Part shown: positions 8,392 to 16,774 of the stretch, piece after piece | How the letters are laid out: each line of letters starts with the position of its first letter | Position numbering within the stretch: the first letter of the stretch is position 1 | DNA from: Ignavibacteria bacterium | Lineage (GTDB): Bacteria > Bacteroidota > Ignavibacteria > Ignavibacteriales > SURF-24 | Reading direction: 5' to 3' | Length of the DNA stretch: 64,000 nucleotides | NCBI GenBank assembly: GCA_025612375.1 | Contig: JAAXKN010000004.1 | Coordinates: 62,001-126,000, forward strand | The notes under the pieces: generated by a model | What the model was told of the DNA's origin: nothing | Seen by the model: only the letters and a program-made list of their open reading frames with translations | The model's database searches: none | Program-made: the position numbers and the translations under genes

Positions 8392-10791
8392 ATGAATTAC
8401 GGCTATTTTGATGACTTGAACAGGGAGTATGTAATAGAGCGCCCTGACGTTCCCGTTTCCTGGACGAACTACCTTGGAGTGGAGGATTTCTGCACGGTTA
8501 TTTCGCACAATGCCGGCGGTTACTCTTTTTATAAATCACCCGAGCACCACAGGATTACGCGTTTCCGGCAGAACGGGATACCTCTGGACCGCCCCGGCCA
8601 TTACGTCTATATTCGCGATGATGAAACAGGCGAGTACTGGTCAGTCTCCTGGCAGCCCGTGGGAAAAGACCTCTCAAAGGCAAAATATACAACGAGACAC
8701 GGGCTTAGTTACTCCAGGTTTCAGTCGGATTATAACGGTATTGAATCTGAACAGCTCCTCTTTGTACCGCTTGGAGATGATGTGGAACTGTGGGATGTTA
8801 AAATAAAAAATAATGGAAATAATAGTAGAAAGCTGAGCGTTTTTACTTACCTTGAGTTCTCTTTTCACCATATTGAAATTGACAACCAGAACCTGCAGAT
8901 GAGCCTTTATGCAAGCGGCTCAAATTATAAGGACGGCATCATTGAATACGATTTCTTCTATGAGCCGTGGACTTATCATTTCTTTGCTTCAAACTTTGAT
9001 CCCGACGGCTTTGATGCCGTGCGCGACATTTTTATCGGGGACTACCATACGGAAACAAATCCTGCTGCTGTAGAAGAAGGCTTCTTAAGAAACTCCACCG
9101 AGCTTGGAAATAACCACTGCGCTTCGCTGCACAAAAAACTTACGCTTGAGCCTGGTGAAGAGACAAGGCTCATATTTATGCTTGGCGTTGGCTCAAGAGA
9201 AGAAAATGGGTATAAAATAAAGGAAAAGTATTCCGATTTTAATAATGTCGATAATGCTTTTCAAAAGTTAAAAGAATACTGGGATGGCAAACTCTCCATC
9301 TTCCAGGTCAGTACTCCTCACGCGGGGCTTAACACTATGATAAATATCTGGACGCTCTATCAGGCCGAGGTATGCGTCATTTGGTCGCGCTTTGCTTCAT
9401 TTGTTGAGGTAGGCGGCCGCACCGGCCTGGGTTACCGCGATACATCGCAGGACGTAATGGGAGTTGTACATACCAACCCGGTAAAGACAAAAGAAAGAAT
9501 TCTGCAGCTTTTGCGCGGCCATACCTCAATGGGCTATGGGCTTCATCTGTTTGACCCGAATGTCTTTGAGCCTGAGGAGGATAAGCTGCCCGGGGTTAAA
9601 CTTCCTACCGTTGTACCAACACCAAGCCCGCAGGATATAATCCATGGCATCAAGGATGTATGTTCCGATGATGCCCTCTGGCTGGTGGCCTCAATCTGCG
9701 AGTGGATTGTGGAAACGGGTGACCTGGACTTCTTCGACTATGTTGTGCCTTTTGCAGACAAGGGTGAGGCAACGGTATATGAGCACCTCAAAAAGATACT
9801 CGACTTTTCTGCAGAGTACACGGGCAAAAACGGCATATGCCAGGGACTTCGTGCCGACTGGAATGACTGCCTTAATTTAGGCGGAGGCGAAAGCGCCATG
9901 GTATCATTTATGCATTACTGGGCCATAAATATATTTCTGGTTTCAGCTGAGAAACTGGGGCGTCAGGATGACGTTCAGAAATATACGGAGATGGCCGGGA
10001 AAGTTAAGGAAGCTTGCCAAAGGGAACTCTGGGACGGGGAGTGGTATTTAAGAGGATTTACAAAAAAAGGCATCAAAATCGGGACACATAAAACCGGGGA
10101 GGGCAAAATATTCCTCAACTCTCAAAGCTGGGCAGTCTATTCGGAAGTAGCAGATGCCGAAAGGGGAATGAAATGCATGGACTCTGTTGATAAATACCTT
10201 TCTTCCCAATATGGGCTTCACCTTGTTTGGCCGGCCTACTCAACGCCCGATGATGATATTGGATATATTACAAGAGTCTATAAAGGCATAAAAGAAAACG
10301 GCTCCATATTCAGCCACCCGAATCCCTGGGCCGTTATTGCAGAATGCAAACTGGGCCGCGGAAGCCGTGCAATGAAGTTCTATGACGCAATACTCCCTTA
10401 TAACCAGAATGATATTATTGAGATCCGCCAGGCTGAACCTTACTCATACTGCCAGTTTATTATGGGGCGTGACCACACAGCCTTCGGACGTGCAAGGCAC
10501 CCGTGGCTTACGGGAACAGCGGGATGGTTCTATACGGCAGTAACAAAATATATCCTCGGCATAAGGCCATCTTACTATGGGCTTGTAATTGACCCGTGCA
10601 TACCAAAAGACTGGACGGGCTTCGAGGTAAAAAGGAAATGGCGCGGCGCACTTTATAACATAAAAGTCCTGAACCCCGATGGAGTTGAAAAGGGAGTTAA
10701 ATGCATATCGGTAAATGGAGAGCCCATTGAAGGTCCGGTACCGGTTCAGGCTCCCGGAACAGAAAATGAAGTTGAAGTTACAATGGGTTAA
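8392..10791 (+). CDS. GH94 phosphorylase, probably N,N'-diacetylchitobiose phosphorylase
   Basis: GH94 enzymes cleave a beta-disaccharide with phosphate, giving a sugar 1-phosphate and a free sugar in the cytoplasm. The 799 residues align well, from memory, with Vibrio proteolyticus chitobiose phosphorylase (801 aa). Shared blocks include the start (NYGYFDDLNREYV), RPDVP, WTNYLG, FVEVGGRTGLGYRDT, VVPTPSP, GIKDVCSDD and FSHPNPWA. The general acid falls at D492 in RADWNDCLNL, the same number as in the Vibrio enzyme. Cellobiose phosphorylase (also GH94) is the main alternative. No signal peptide is present. A GGAG lies 8 bp ahead of the ATG, and the gene follows an AmpG-like permease, which fits an imported amino-sugar disaccharide. 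Confidence 0.93.
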   Translation: MNYGYFDDLNREYVIERPDVPVSWTNYLGVEDFCTVISHNAGGYSFYKSPEHHRITRFRQNGIPLDRPGHYVYIRDDETGEYWSVSWQPVGKDLSKAKYTTRHGLSYSRFQSDYNGIESEQLLFVPLGDDVELWDVKIKNNGNNSRKLSVFTYLEFSFHHIEIDNQNLQMSLYASGSNYKDGIIEYDFFYEPWTYHFFASNFDPDGFDAVRDIFIGDYHTETNPAAVEEGFLRNSTELGNNHCASLHKKLTLEPGEETRLIFMLGVGSREENGYKIKEKYSDFNNVDNAFQKLKEYWDGKLSIFQVSTPHAGLNTMINIWTLYQAEVCVIWSRFASFVEVGGRTGLGYRDTSQDVMGVVHTNPVKTKERILQLLRGHTSMGYGLHLFDPNVFEPEEDKLPGVKLPTVVPTPSPQDIIHGIKDVCSDDALWLVASICEWIVETGDLDFFDYVVPFADKGEATVYEHLKKILDFSAEYTGKNGICQGLRADWNDCLNLGGGESAMVSFMHYWAINIFLVSAEKLGRQDDVQKYTEMAGKVKEACQRELWDGEWYLRGFTKKGIKIGTHKTGEGKIFLNSQSWAVYSEVADAERGMKCMDSVDKYLSSQYGLHLVWPAYSTPDDDIGYITRVYKGIKENGSIFSHPNPWAVIAECKLGRGSRAMKFYDAILPYNQNDIIEIRQAEPYSYCQFIMGRDHTAFGRARHPWLTGTAGWFYTAVTKYILGIRPSYYGLVIDPCIPKDWTGFEVKRKWRGALYNIKVLNPDGVEKGVKCISVNGEPIEGPVPVQAPGTENEVEVTMG

Positions 10792-10878
10792 AAACGAATT
10801 TGGGGCAGGTCCCCATGAAAACTCTTCCTGTGGTTAAGGGGATTAAACTGATGCTTCAAAAGAGGTTAAACTATAACC

Positions 10879-10916
10879 TTATTCCCGCTGTGAACTGGTA
10901 TAAACGGCGGGAATAA
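10879..10916. terminator. Hairpin between convergent genes
   Basis: TTATTCCCGC (10879-10888) is perfectly complementary to GCGGGAATAA (10907-10916) with an 18-nt loop. It lies between the ends of the GH94 gene and the leftward dehydrogenase gene. There is no clean T-run on either side, so termination is plausible rather than certain. Confidence 0.45.
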
Positions 10917-10934
10917 AGTAAATAAAATGCAGAA

Positions 10935-12113
10935 TTATTTATACGAATTTTTTATTATAGATACGGTCTCTTCGTGCGAGAGGCTGTAAGGATCAAGCGT
11001 GAAAAGTCCTCCCATCGTCTCCCTTGCATTCCGGGCAAGTGTTTCAATCTCAGACTCCTGAATGCCGTAGTCCGACATCTTAAGTTCGCTTACGCCGCAG
11101 CACTCCTGCATTTCCTTTAAGGCTTCAATAAACTTGCATGCGCCTTCTTCTTCGGTAAGCCCCTTGACGTTTCTTCCCATTGCTTCGGCCATCTGTGAGA
11201 GCCTGGCCGGGACGACCCTGGCAAAAAATGAGAAGTATGAAACCGACAGCATTATAAGCCCTGCCCCGTGCGGCAGTTCAGGATGAAAGGCGCTTAAAGC
11301 GTGCTCCATAGAATGTTCTGACGTGCAGCTGGAAGTTGACTCCACCATGCCGGAAAGTGTATTTGCAAGGGCCACATTTGTTCTGGCCTCCAGATCCAAC
11401 CCATTTTTTACGGCCTGGGGCAGAAACCGGCTTAAAAGCCCAATGCTTTTAAGAGCGAAAATGTCGCTTATCGGGTTTGCTATTTTTGAAATATAGCCTT
11501 CGGCAGCATGAAAAAACGCGTCAAAACCCTGATATGCCGTTAAATGAGGAGGAACAGAGGTCATCAGTTCGGGATCTACAATTGAAAGACAGGGGAATGT
11601 ATCGTTGTTTCCAAAGCCAATCTTTTCATTGCGCTCTTCGTGTGTAATCACAGTCCATGGATCTGCTTCAGTTCCGGTGCCTGCAGTAGTTGTAATAGCA
11701 ACAATCGGGAGCGCACCCTGAAGGACCGCCTTGCCCTTGCCCGTTCCGGCGTGAATGTAATCCCAGTAGTCTCCCGGGTTTTTGGCCATTACGGCTATAC
11801 TTTTTGACGAGTCAATTGCGCTTCCGCCTCCAAGCCCTATAACGAAGTCGCAGCCATTCTCCTTTGCCGCTTTAGCACCTTCCATTACATGGAGCCTTAT
11901 CGGGTTCGGAAGTATTTTATCAAACACCACCGAATCGATCCCTTTCTTTTTAAGCAGCGTAATTACTCTGTCCAGGTAACCGTACTTCTTCATTGAAGTG
12001 CCGTTTGTAGTTACTATTAAGGCTTTCCTGCCCGGAAGTTTTTCTGTGGCAAGATTCTCAAGCTTGCCTGCGCCGAACAAAATTTTTGTCGGTATGTTAT
12101 ATTCAAAATTCAT
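10935..12113 (-). CDS. Iron-containing alcohol dehydrogenase
   Basis: This 392-residue protein is a group III (Fe-ADH) dehydrogenase. It has the NAD(P)-binding GGGS motif at 95-98 (GLGGGSAIDSSK) and the TTTAGTGTEA segment. The metal ligands of the family are present as D198 and H202 (GFDAFFHAAEGY), H271 (SMEHALSAFH) and H282 (LPHGAGL). Members reduce aldehydes or oxidise small alcohols in the cytoplasm; the particular substrate is not readable. It is a single gene whose end converges with the GH94 gene. Confidence 0.93.
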   Translation of the reverse strand: MNFEYNIPTKILFGAGKLENLATEKLPGRKALIVTTNGTSMKKYGYLDRVITLLKKKGIDSVVFDKILPNPIRLHVMEGAKAAKENGCDFVIGLGGGSAIDSSKSIAVMAKNPGDYWDYIHAGTGKGKAVLQGALPIVAITTTAGTGTEADPWTVITHEERNEKIGFGNNDTFPCLSIVDPELMTSVPPHLTAYQGFDAFFHAAEGYISKIANPISDIFALKSIGLLSRFLPQAVKNGLDLEARTNVALANTLSGMVESTSSCTSEHSMEHALSAFHPELPHGAGLIMLSVSYFSFFARVVPARLSQMAEAMGRNVKGLTEEEGACKFIEALKEMQECCGVSELKMSDYGIQESEIETLARNARETMGGLFTLDPYSLSHEETVSIIKNSYK

Positions 12114-12230
12114 TTGTAGAAACTCCTTTAATTAAAAATAGCAGAGGATAGAAATTATCCGGGGGAAATTTACAAATTTTAAGGAGCAATCAGAAGAAGT
12201 TAAATGTGAAAGGATGATAAATAATTGAAA

Positions 12231-12263
12231 GTGCCATCAGAAATCAAATCCCGATGGCATTTC
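12231..12263 (-). terminator. Probable terminator of the methyltransferase gene
   Basis: GTGCCATC (12231-12238) and GATGGCAT (12253-12260) form a stem just downstream of the leftward methyltransferase stop codon. The flanks are A/T-rich, but no long T-run follows. Confidence 0.5.
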
Positions 12264-12276
12264 ATTTGCGCTAAAC

Positions 12277-13092
12277 TTAAAACTTCAGATGTACCATATA
12301 CATCATTTTATAATGGTCCGACATTGAGGCAACGATTTTAGTCCTCAGGGGCAGCCCCTTCTTCATGTGCCTGAACATCGGGTACTCTTCTACAGATTCC
12401 AGCTTGATATTCCAGTCCTTAATTGCGCTGGAGTCCTGCAGCCCCCACTTCATAAATGCACTTTCATTGATGCCTACCCTCTGGAGGAGTTTTTCATTGG
12501 CAGTTTTGACACCAATTGGGGACGCCGCGTCAAAAATAAATTCGGCGCCAGGGAAAGCGCACGAAAGCTTGCTGAAAATATCTTTTACCTGGCTTTCATT
12601 AAAATAATACATCACGCCTGCTGCCATAAACAGGACTCCGTCACCGGCCTTAAGCTGCCTGAACCAGCTTTCATCAAGAAACGAGCAGGCTATAAACTTT
12701 CTTCTCGGGGTTTCGCCTATAAACTTACGCCTCAGCTCAATCACATCAGGCAGGTCCAGGTCGTACCACAAGAGGCTTCCGTTATCGACCCTGTCGAACG
12801 TTGTATCCAGTCCGCATCCTGCATTTACAATTGAAGCTTTAGGGTGTCTGGCAAGAAACTCCCTGATTGTCCTGTCTATATGAATGCTGCGGGCAATCCA
12901 CTCAAACTGTGTGACGTCGTGGATTTTCCGGGCCATGTCAGAAAAATCATAATCCATCCTGCTGATGATCTCAAGTGCGGTTTCATCCTTCAGTAAGGGC
13001 TTTTCTTTCCTGGTTTCAACGGCTCGGCCCCATAAAGGAAGAAGCAGGGTCAGCTGCACACTGCCAAGCTCTACTGCTGTTTTCTCCGGCAT
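12277..13092 (-). CDS. SAM-dependent methyltransferase, leucine carboxyl methyltransferase/TcmP-like family
   Basis: The protein shows the SAM-binding segment VNAGCGLDTTFDRV, the acidic WYDLDLPDVIELR motif and GVLFMAAGVMYYF. This combination is typical of the LCM/PPM1-TcmP family of class I methyltransferases, which modify carboxyl or hydroxyl groups of small molecules. A GTG at 13104 could start a slightly longer frame. The ATG at 13092 has GGAGG five bases upstream and is the better start. It lies 15 bp downstream of the ArsR-type regulator gene and is almost surely in the same operon. The methyl acceptor is unknown. Confidence 0.85.
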   Translation of the reverse strand: MPEKTAVELGSVQLTLLLPLWGRAVETRKEKPLLKDETALEIISRMDYDFSDMARKIHDVTQFEWIARSIHIDRTIREFLARHPKASIVNAGCGLDTTFDRVDNGSLLWYDLDLPDVIELRRKFIGETPRRKFIACSFLDESWFRQLKAGDGVLFMAAGVMYYFNESQVKDIFSKLSCAFPGAEFIFDAASPIGVKTANEKLLQRVGINESAFMKWGLQDSSAIKDWNIKLESVEEYPMFRHMKKGLPLRTKIVASMSDHYKMMYMVHLKF

Positions 13093-13107
13093 GATCCCCT
13101 CCACGGT

Positions 13108-14133
13108 TTATTGTTCTTTTTTAATTTTCCTTTTATTATAGCCTTTGTCATCGTATGGCTGAAGCTTCTCAAGCCACATCTCTTCTAAGAACGCGATGTC
13201 TTTTGCGTAGTTATAATTAACTGGAGCATCTTTTTTTGGTTCAAGTACGTCCAGAATTTCGAAGGCCACGCCCTTTTCTCCCAGTTCATTCCAGGCTTCC
13301 TGAAGCTCTTTGATCTCGTGCAGCCCCCATTCCTTAAGAGCCACCATGTGCAGGTTTCTTTTAGCTTCCAGGTTCTTTCCGCTGCCAAGGAATATCTTGC
13401 CGTTTTTCAGATTCCTTAACTGGTAGACGCCCATGGTCGGGCGGTCCTTTTCTTTATAATCTCTGATAATTTCTTTTCTTTTTGAAGCATCCATTTTCTT
13501 CTCCGGTATTAATTGCGTCCTGACTGTATCCTTTTTTTTAGAAAGGAATTCCGGTGTGTCTGTTCCCGAATTATTCCTGAATCGGGGACTCACCCGGTAG
13601 CTTCCTCTTTCTCTATTCATCATCCCTTCATCAATAAAATAACGCCTTATGGAGCAGTAGTCTTCATTTACTTCTCCCAGCATCGAATCAACGTCCTTTT
13701 CAGGGTACGTCCTGCTCCTGTCAAAGAGCTTAACTATCTCCTCAAGAATTATGAGGCGCTTTTTGTGCTGGGATGGAATTCTTAAAAGCTTTCCTCCGCT
13801 GAAGTATGAGTCAATTACCTTCTTCCTGTATTCTTTCATTCTTTCATCCTGAACCGGCTTTTCCACATTCACGAATGAAATAATATCTTCTAATGTACTT
13901 GAAAATATATCTTTATTTATGTGAAATACGGCATAATACTGCTCTTTCTGTCTGCATACAAGTCCCGAAGCCTCTAGTTTCTTCATATGGAAGCTCACAG
14001 TCGATTCCGAAAGGTTCAGCCGTTTTGCAAGTTCTTCCAGGTACATCGGCTTTTCCACCAGTGAATTTACAATCAGGAGCCTCGATTCATCCCCGAGCGC
14101 CTTCATTATGCTTATGCTTTCCTTGATTTCCAT
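13108..14133 (-). CDS. ArsR-type regulator fused to DUF2087 and a GIY-YIG-like domain
   Basis: Residues about 1-90 are an ArsR-type winged HTH (IMKALGDESRLLIVNSL, LNLSESTVSFHMKKLEASGLV). Residues about 100-180 match DUF2087 (ending EVNEDYCSIRRYFIDEGMM). Residues about 225-335 look like a GIY-YIG fold (MGVYQLRNLKNGKIFLGSGKN, then FLEEMWLEKLQPYDDKGYN). DUF2087 regulators are common; the third domain is less usual. The frame reaches a TTG at 14148, but the ATG at 14133 is preferred because the HTH alignment begins there. No typical metal-binding cysteine pair is seen in the HTH. It precedes the methyltransferase gene, and an operator-like palindrome lies about 20 bp upstream of its start. Confidence 0.85.
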   Translation of the reverse strand: MEIKESISIMKALGDESRLLIVNSLVEKPMYLEELAKRLNLSESTVSFHMKKLEASGLVCRQKEQYYAVFHINKDIFSSTLEDIISFVNVEKPVQDERMKEYRKKVIDSYFSGGKLLRIPSQHKKRLIILEEIVKLFDRSRTYPEKDVDSMLGEVNEDYCSIRRYFIDEGMMNRERGSYRVSPRFRNNSGTDTPEFLSKKKDTVRTQLIPEKKMDASKRKEIIRDYKEKDRPTMGVYQLRNLKNGKIFLGSGKNLEAKRNLHMVALKEWGLHEIKELQEAWNELGEKGVAFEILDVLEPKKDAPVNYNYAKDIAFLEEMWLEKLQPYDDKGYNKRKIKKEQ

Positions 14134-14153
14134 TAAATATCCCGTCAATTTAT

Positions 14154-14169
14154 TTTGATAAGTATCAAA
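14154..14169 (-). promoter_or_regulatory. Candidate autoregulatory operator of the ArsR-type gene
   Basis: TTTGATA-AG-TATCAAA is a perfect inverted repeat with 7-bp arms, placed 21-36 bp upstream of the ArsR-type start codon. ArsR-family repressors bind such A/T-rich dyads over their own promoters, so autoregulation is likely. Nothing else in the sequence tests it. Confidence 0.5.
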
Positions 14170-14242
14170 GTAAAAATAAGAAATAATTTTCCTTATCGCA
14201 AATATAATTTGATGGTTGTCGAATTAAATTGTCTCCTATAAC

Positions 14243-14283
14243 AAAAAAGCCCGGAAAAGCAGCTTCGAAGCTGTTTCCCGGGC
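14243..14283 (-). terminator. Rho-independent terminator of the outer-membrane protein gene
   Basis: Read leftward, GCCCGG and an inner CAGCTTCGAAGCTG stem pair to form a long hairpin at 14249-14283, followed by TTTTTT (14248-14243). It is about 75 bp after the stop of the leftward outer-membrane protein gene. Confidence 0.85.
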
Positions 14284-14359
14284 ATATCAGATGGCCTGTT
14301 ACTTACAAAAGGCCGGTTAATGGAAGTCTTTTTTAAGAGTGCTTAGGCACTGATGAATT

Positions 14360-14977
14360 TTAGAATACTCCGAACTTCAACGTAATTCCGCCTGAAAAGT
14401 TGCTGAAATCAGAATCCTTTAAGCCATAGGTGTCAACGCCGTTAACAAAACGGTAGCTTACATTAAATCCTACTTTCATATATTTTGCAATATTCAATTC
14501 CCCGCTTACTCCGGGTTCGAGCACAAAAACTGCATCTGCGTTACTATCATCATTCCACTCGTCTGAGAGTAAATCGGTGTCATGGTTAGCTGAACGGTAA
14601 GAAACCCCGCCTGCGCCGATGAGCAATGAGACCGATGAGTGCAGAAGGCTATTGGGATTGAAATAATATTCCAGAACGCCGCCGCCGTAGCCGAAGTTAA
14701 TATAAGGCTGTGAGCTGTAGTTAAATACCTTCTGGACGTCGCTGTTTGCCTTGATGTTGTTTGCAAGGCCGTATCCGCCGCCGCCGATCATGAACTGATG
14801 ATTGATCAGCCAGCCGCCGTAGGCGCCTACAAGGACTCCAAAGTTATTTTTAACAGATGAGAACTTTACCTGAGGTCCGCCAAATCCGCCATTGTCCATT
14901 TCTCCTTCGAAAAATGATTTCCTCTGTGCAAATGTTGCAGAGGCAAGTAATAAAACGATAAGTAATGCCTTTTTCAT
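14360..14977 (-). CDS. Small outer-membrane beta-barrel protein
   Basis: The product of about 205 residues has a signal peptide (KKALLIVLLLASATFAQ). Repeated amphipathic strands rich in Gly, Tyr and Phe follow (such as FGVLVGAYGGWL and YINFGYGGGVLEYYF), ending in FSGGITLKFGVF, a typical C-terminal barrel strand. The upstream ATG at 14989 is possible, but the ATG at 14977 has GGAG six bases ahead. It is divergent from the GH30 gene. Its promoter carries an operator nearly identical to one in front of the receiver gene at 20372, so it probably belongs to the regulon of the neighbouring two-component system. Function beyond a surface barrel is unknown. Confidence 0.82.
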   Translation of the reverse strand: MKKALLIVLLLASATFAQRKSFFEGEMDNGGFGGPQVKFSSVKNNFGVLVGAYGGWLINHQFMIGGGGYGLANNIKANSDVQKVFNYSSQPYINFGYGGGVLEYYFNPNSLLHSSVSLLIGAGGVSYRSANHDTDLLSDEWNDDSNADAVFVLEPGVSGELNIAKYMKVGFNVSYRFVNGVDTYGLKDSDFSNFSGGITLKFGVF

Positions 14978-15022
14978 TTTTAACTCCATTTATATTGTCA
15001 TTAGTGTTTTGAAAACTTACAT

Positions 15023-15094
15023 AGTAAATCTACTCTCTGGCCGGCAGCAGATAAATTGGCAAAAGACGGATTATTTTGTAGTCCATGGACTATA
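15023..15094 (-). promoter_or_regulatory. Conserved operator-promoter module, copy A
   Basis: Read toward the outer-membrane protein gene, this module contains the palindrome TAGTCC-N2-GGACTA (15079-15092), then ACAAAATAATCCG, TTGCCAATTT and GTAGATTTACT (15033-15023). The same elements in the same order and almost the same spacing occur at 20263-20334. Within the 28-nt operator core the two copies differ at only two positions. The palindrome lies 102-115 bp upstream of the start codon, a position typical of an activator site. Confidence 0.7.
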
Positions 15095-15244
15095 AAGACA
15101 GGGCTCTAAAAAGAGAAAGTATTTTGAAGAATTTTCCGTTTGTATTTGTTTTGCTTCGGTCTAAATCCTACTTTTGGGAAGTAATTTCAGTCAATTCAAA
15201 ATAAATAATGGTGAAGTTAAGTGAATTATCAAACGGACCGCTCA

Positions 15245-16681
15245 ATGAAAACGACTATCTGTCATCTTTTAATTGTGATCCTGCTTCTTGCCTCCTCCGG
15301 ACTTTCTTACGGCTGCAAGAAAAAGGATAATGTGACCAGCCCGGCTTCGCAGGAGAACATAAACGTTCAATTCTGGCTTACTGATCCGGCGCAGAAAACC
15401 TATTTTACTGAACAGCAAAGTATTGCCACGGCTCCGGCTGTGGGCGGAATAAATACCATTACCGTAATTTCAGATAAAGCATATCAGGAGATGGATGGCT
15501 TCGGCTGTGCTTTAACAGGGGGAAGTGCATACCATATTTATAATATGCCTGCTGCTGAAAGAAAACAGCTTTTGACTGAACTGTTTGATTATAAGGATAA
15601 GAATATAGGCATAAGCTACTTAAGAATAAGCATCGGCGCCAGTGACCTCGATGCAAAGGTTTTTTCTTACGATGACCTTCCTGCAGGCGAAACTGACGCG
15701 AATATGAATAAATTCTCACTTGCTGAAGATGAGAAATACCTTATACCATTGCTAAAGGAAATTCTGGCAATAAATCCCGCCATAAAAATTCTTGCTTCAC
15801 CATGGTCGGCACCCCTGTGGATGAAAACAACCGGCAAAAGCGTTGGCGGAAGCCTTAAGCCTGAATACTACGATGCTTACTCGAAATATTTCATCTCATA
15901 CATTATGGGTATGAAAAATAAAGGCATTAACATAGATGCAATTACAGTGCAGAATGAGCCTCTGCATGGCGGGAATAACCCAAGCATGGTAATGCCCGCA
16001 ACACAGCAGGCCGAATTTATAAGGACCAGTCTTGGACCCGCATTCAAGAGTGTTGGAATAAATACAAAGATTATTATTTATGACCACAATGCAGACCGTA
16101 CCGATTACCCGATCTCTGTTCTGAACGATCCCGATGCAAAAAAATATATTGACGGCTCAGCTTTTCATCTTTATGGCGGCAGCATCAGTGACCTGAGCCT
16201 GGTGCATAATGCACATCCCGATAAAAACCTTTACTTCACCGAGCAGTGGGTGGGTGCCGGAAGCAGCTTTGCAGATAATCTTAAATTTCATATTAATGAT
16301 TTGATAATCGGTGCTTCAAGAAACTGGTGCAAAACTGTTCTGGAGTGGAACCTGGCCTCAAATGCAAGCCTCACGCCTCATACCGCCGGCGGCTGCGATC
16401 AGTGCCTTGGCTCCATTACAATAGAAGGCAGCCAGGTGACACGTAACGTCGGCTATTACATTATGGCACATGCATCCAAATTTGTAAGACCCGGCTCAAA
16501 GAGAATTGAATCTAATATGCCGACTGACCTGCCGAATGTTGCTTTCCTGACGCCTGAGGGTAAAGTGGTTGTAATTGTTCTGAATAACGGGTCATCTGCA
16601 AAGGCATTTAATATGCAAGTGGGAGATAAGACAATAACTGCCTCACTGGCTTCCGGCGCGGCAGGAACGTTTGTCTGGTAA
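15245..16681 (+). CDS. Secreted GH30 glycoside hydrolase
   Basis: GH30 enzymes act on beta-glucosyl, beta-xylosyl or beta-1,6-glucan bonds. This 478-residue product has the family marks DGFGCALTGGSAY, SYLRISIGASDL and LASPWSAPLWMK. The acid/base is E238 (TVQNEPL) and the nucleophile E333 (YFTEQWVG). The N-terminus is a signal sequence ending SYGCKKK, which looks like a lipoprotein signal with an imperfect lipobox. A GTG at 15221 would add eight residues; the ATG at 15245 puts the charged residue and hydrophobic core in the usual place. The C-terminus is a short beta-sandwich ending at FVW, with no T9SS tail. It lies between the outer-membrane protein and the sensor kinase. The exact substrate cannot be read. 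Confidence 0.9.
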   Translation: MKTTICHLLIVILLLASSGLSYGCKKKDNVTSPASQENINVQFWLTDPAQKTYFTEQQSIATAPAVGGINTITVISDKAYQEMDGFGCALTGGSAYHIYNMPAAERKQLLTELFDYKDKNIGISYLRISIGASDLDAKVFSYDDLPAGETDANMNKFSLAEDEKYLIPLLKEILAINPAIKILASPWSAPLWMKTTGKSVGGSLKPEYYDAYSKYFISYIMGMKNKGINIDAITVQNEPLHGGNNPSMVMPATQQAEFIRTSLGPAFKSVGINTKIIIYDHNADRTDYPISVLNDPDAKKYIDGSAFHLYGGSISDLSLVHNAHPDKNLYFTEQWVGAGSSFADNLKFHINDLIIGASRNWCKTVLEWNLASNASLTPHTAGGCDQCLGSITIEGSQVTRNVGYYIMAHASKFVRPGSKRIESNMPTDLPNVAFLTPEGKVVVIVLNNGSSAKAFNMQVGDKTITASLASGAAGTFVW

Positions 16682-16774
16682 ACAGTTCCCGGTAAAACAG
16701 TTTCCGGTAAACGGAATTTTCTAATTCAACTTGCTATAAAAAATCAAAACAGGTATTTTACTGAAAAAACAGCA

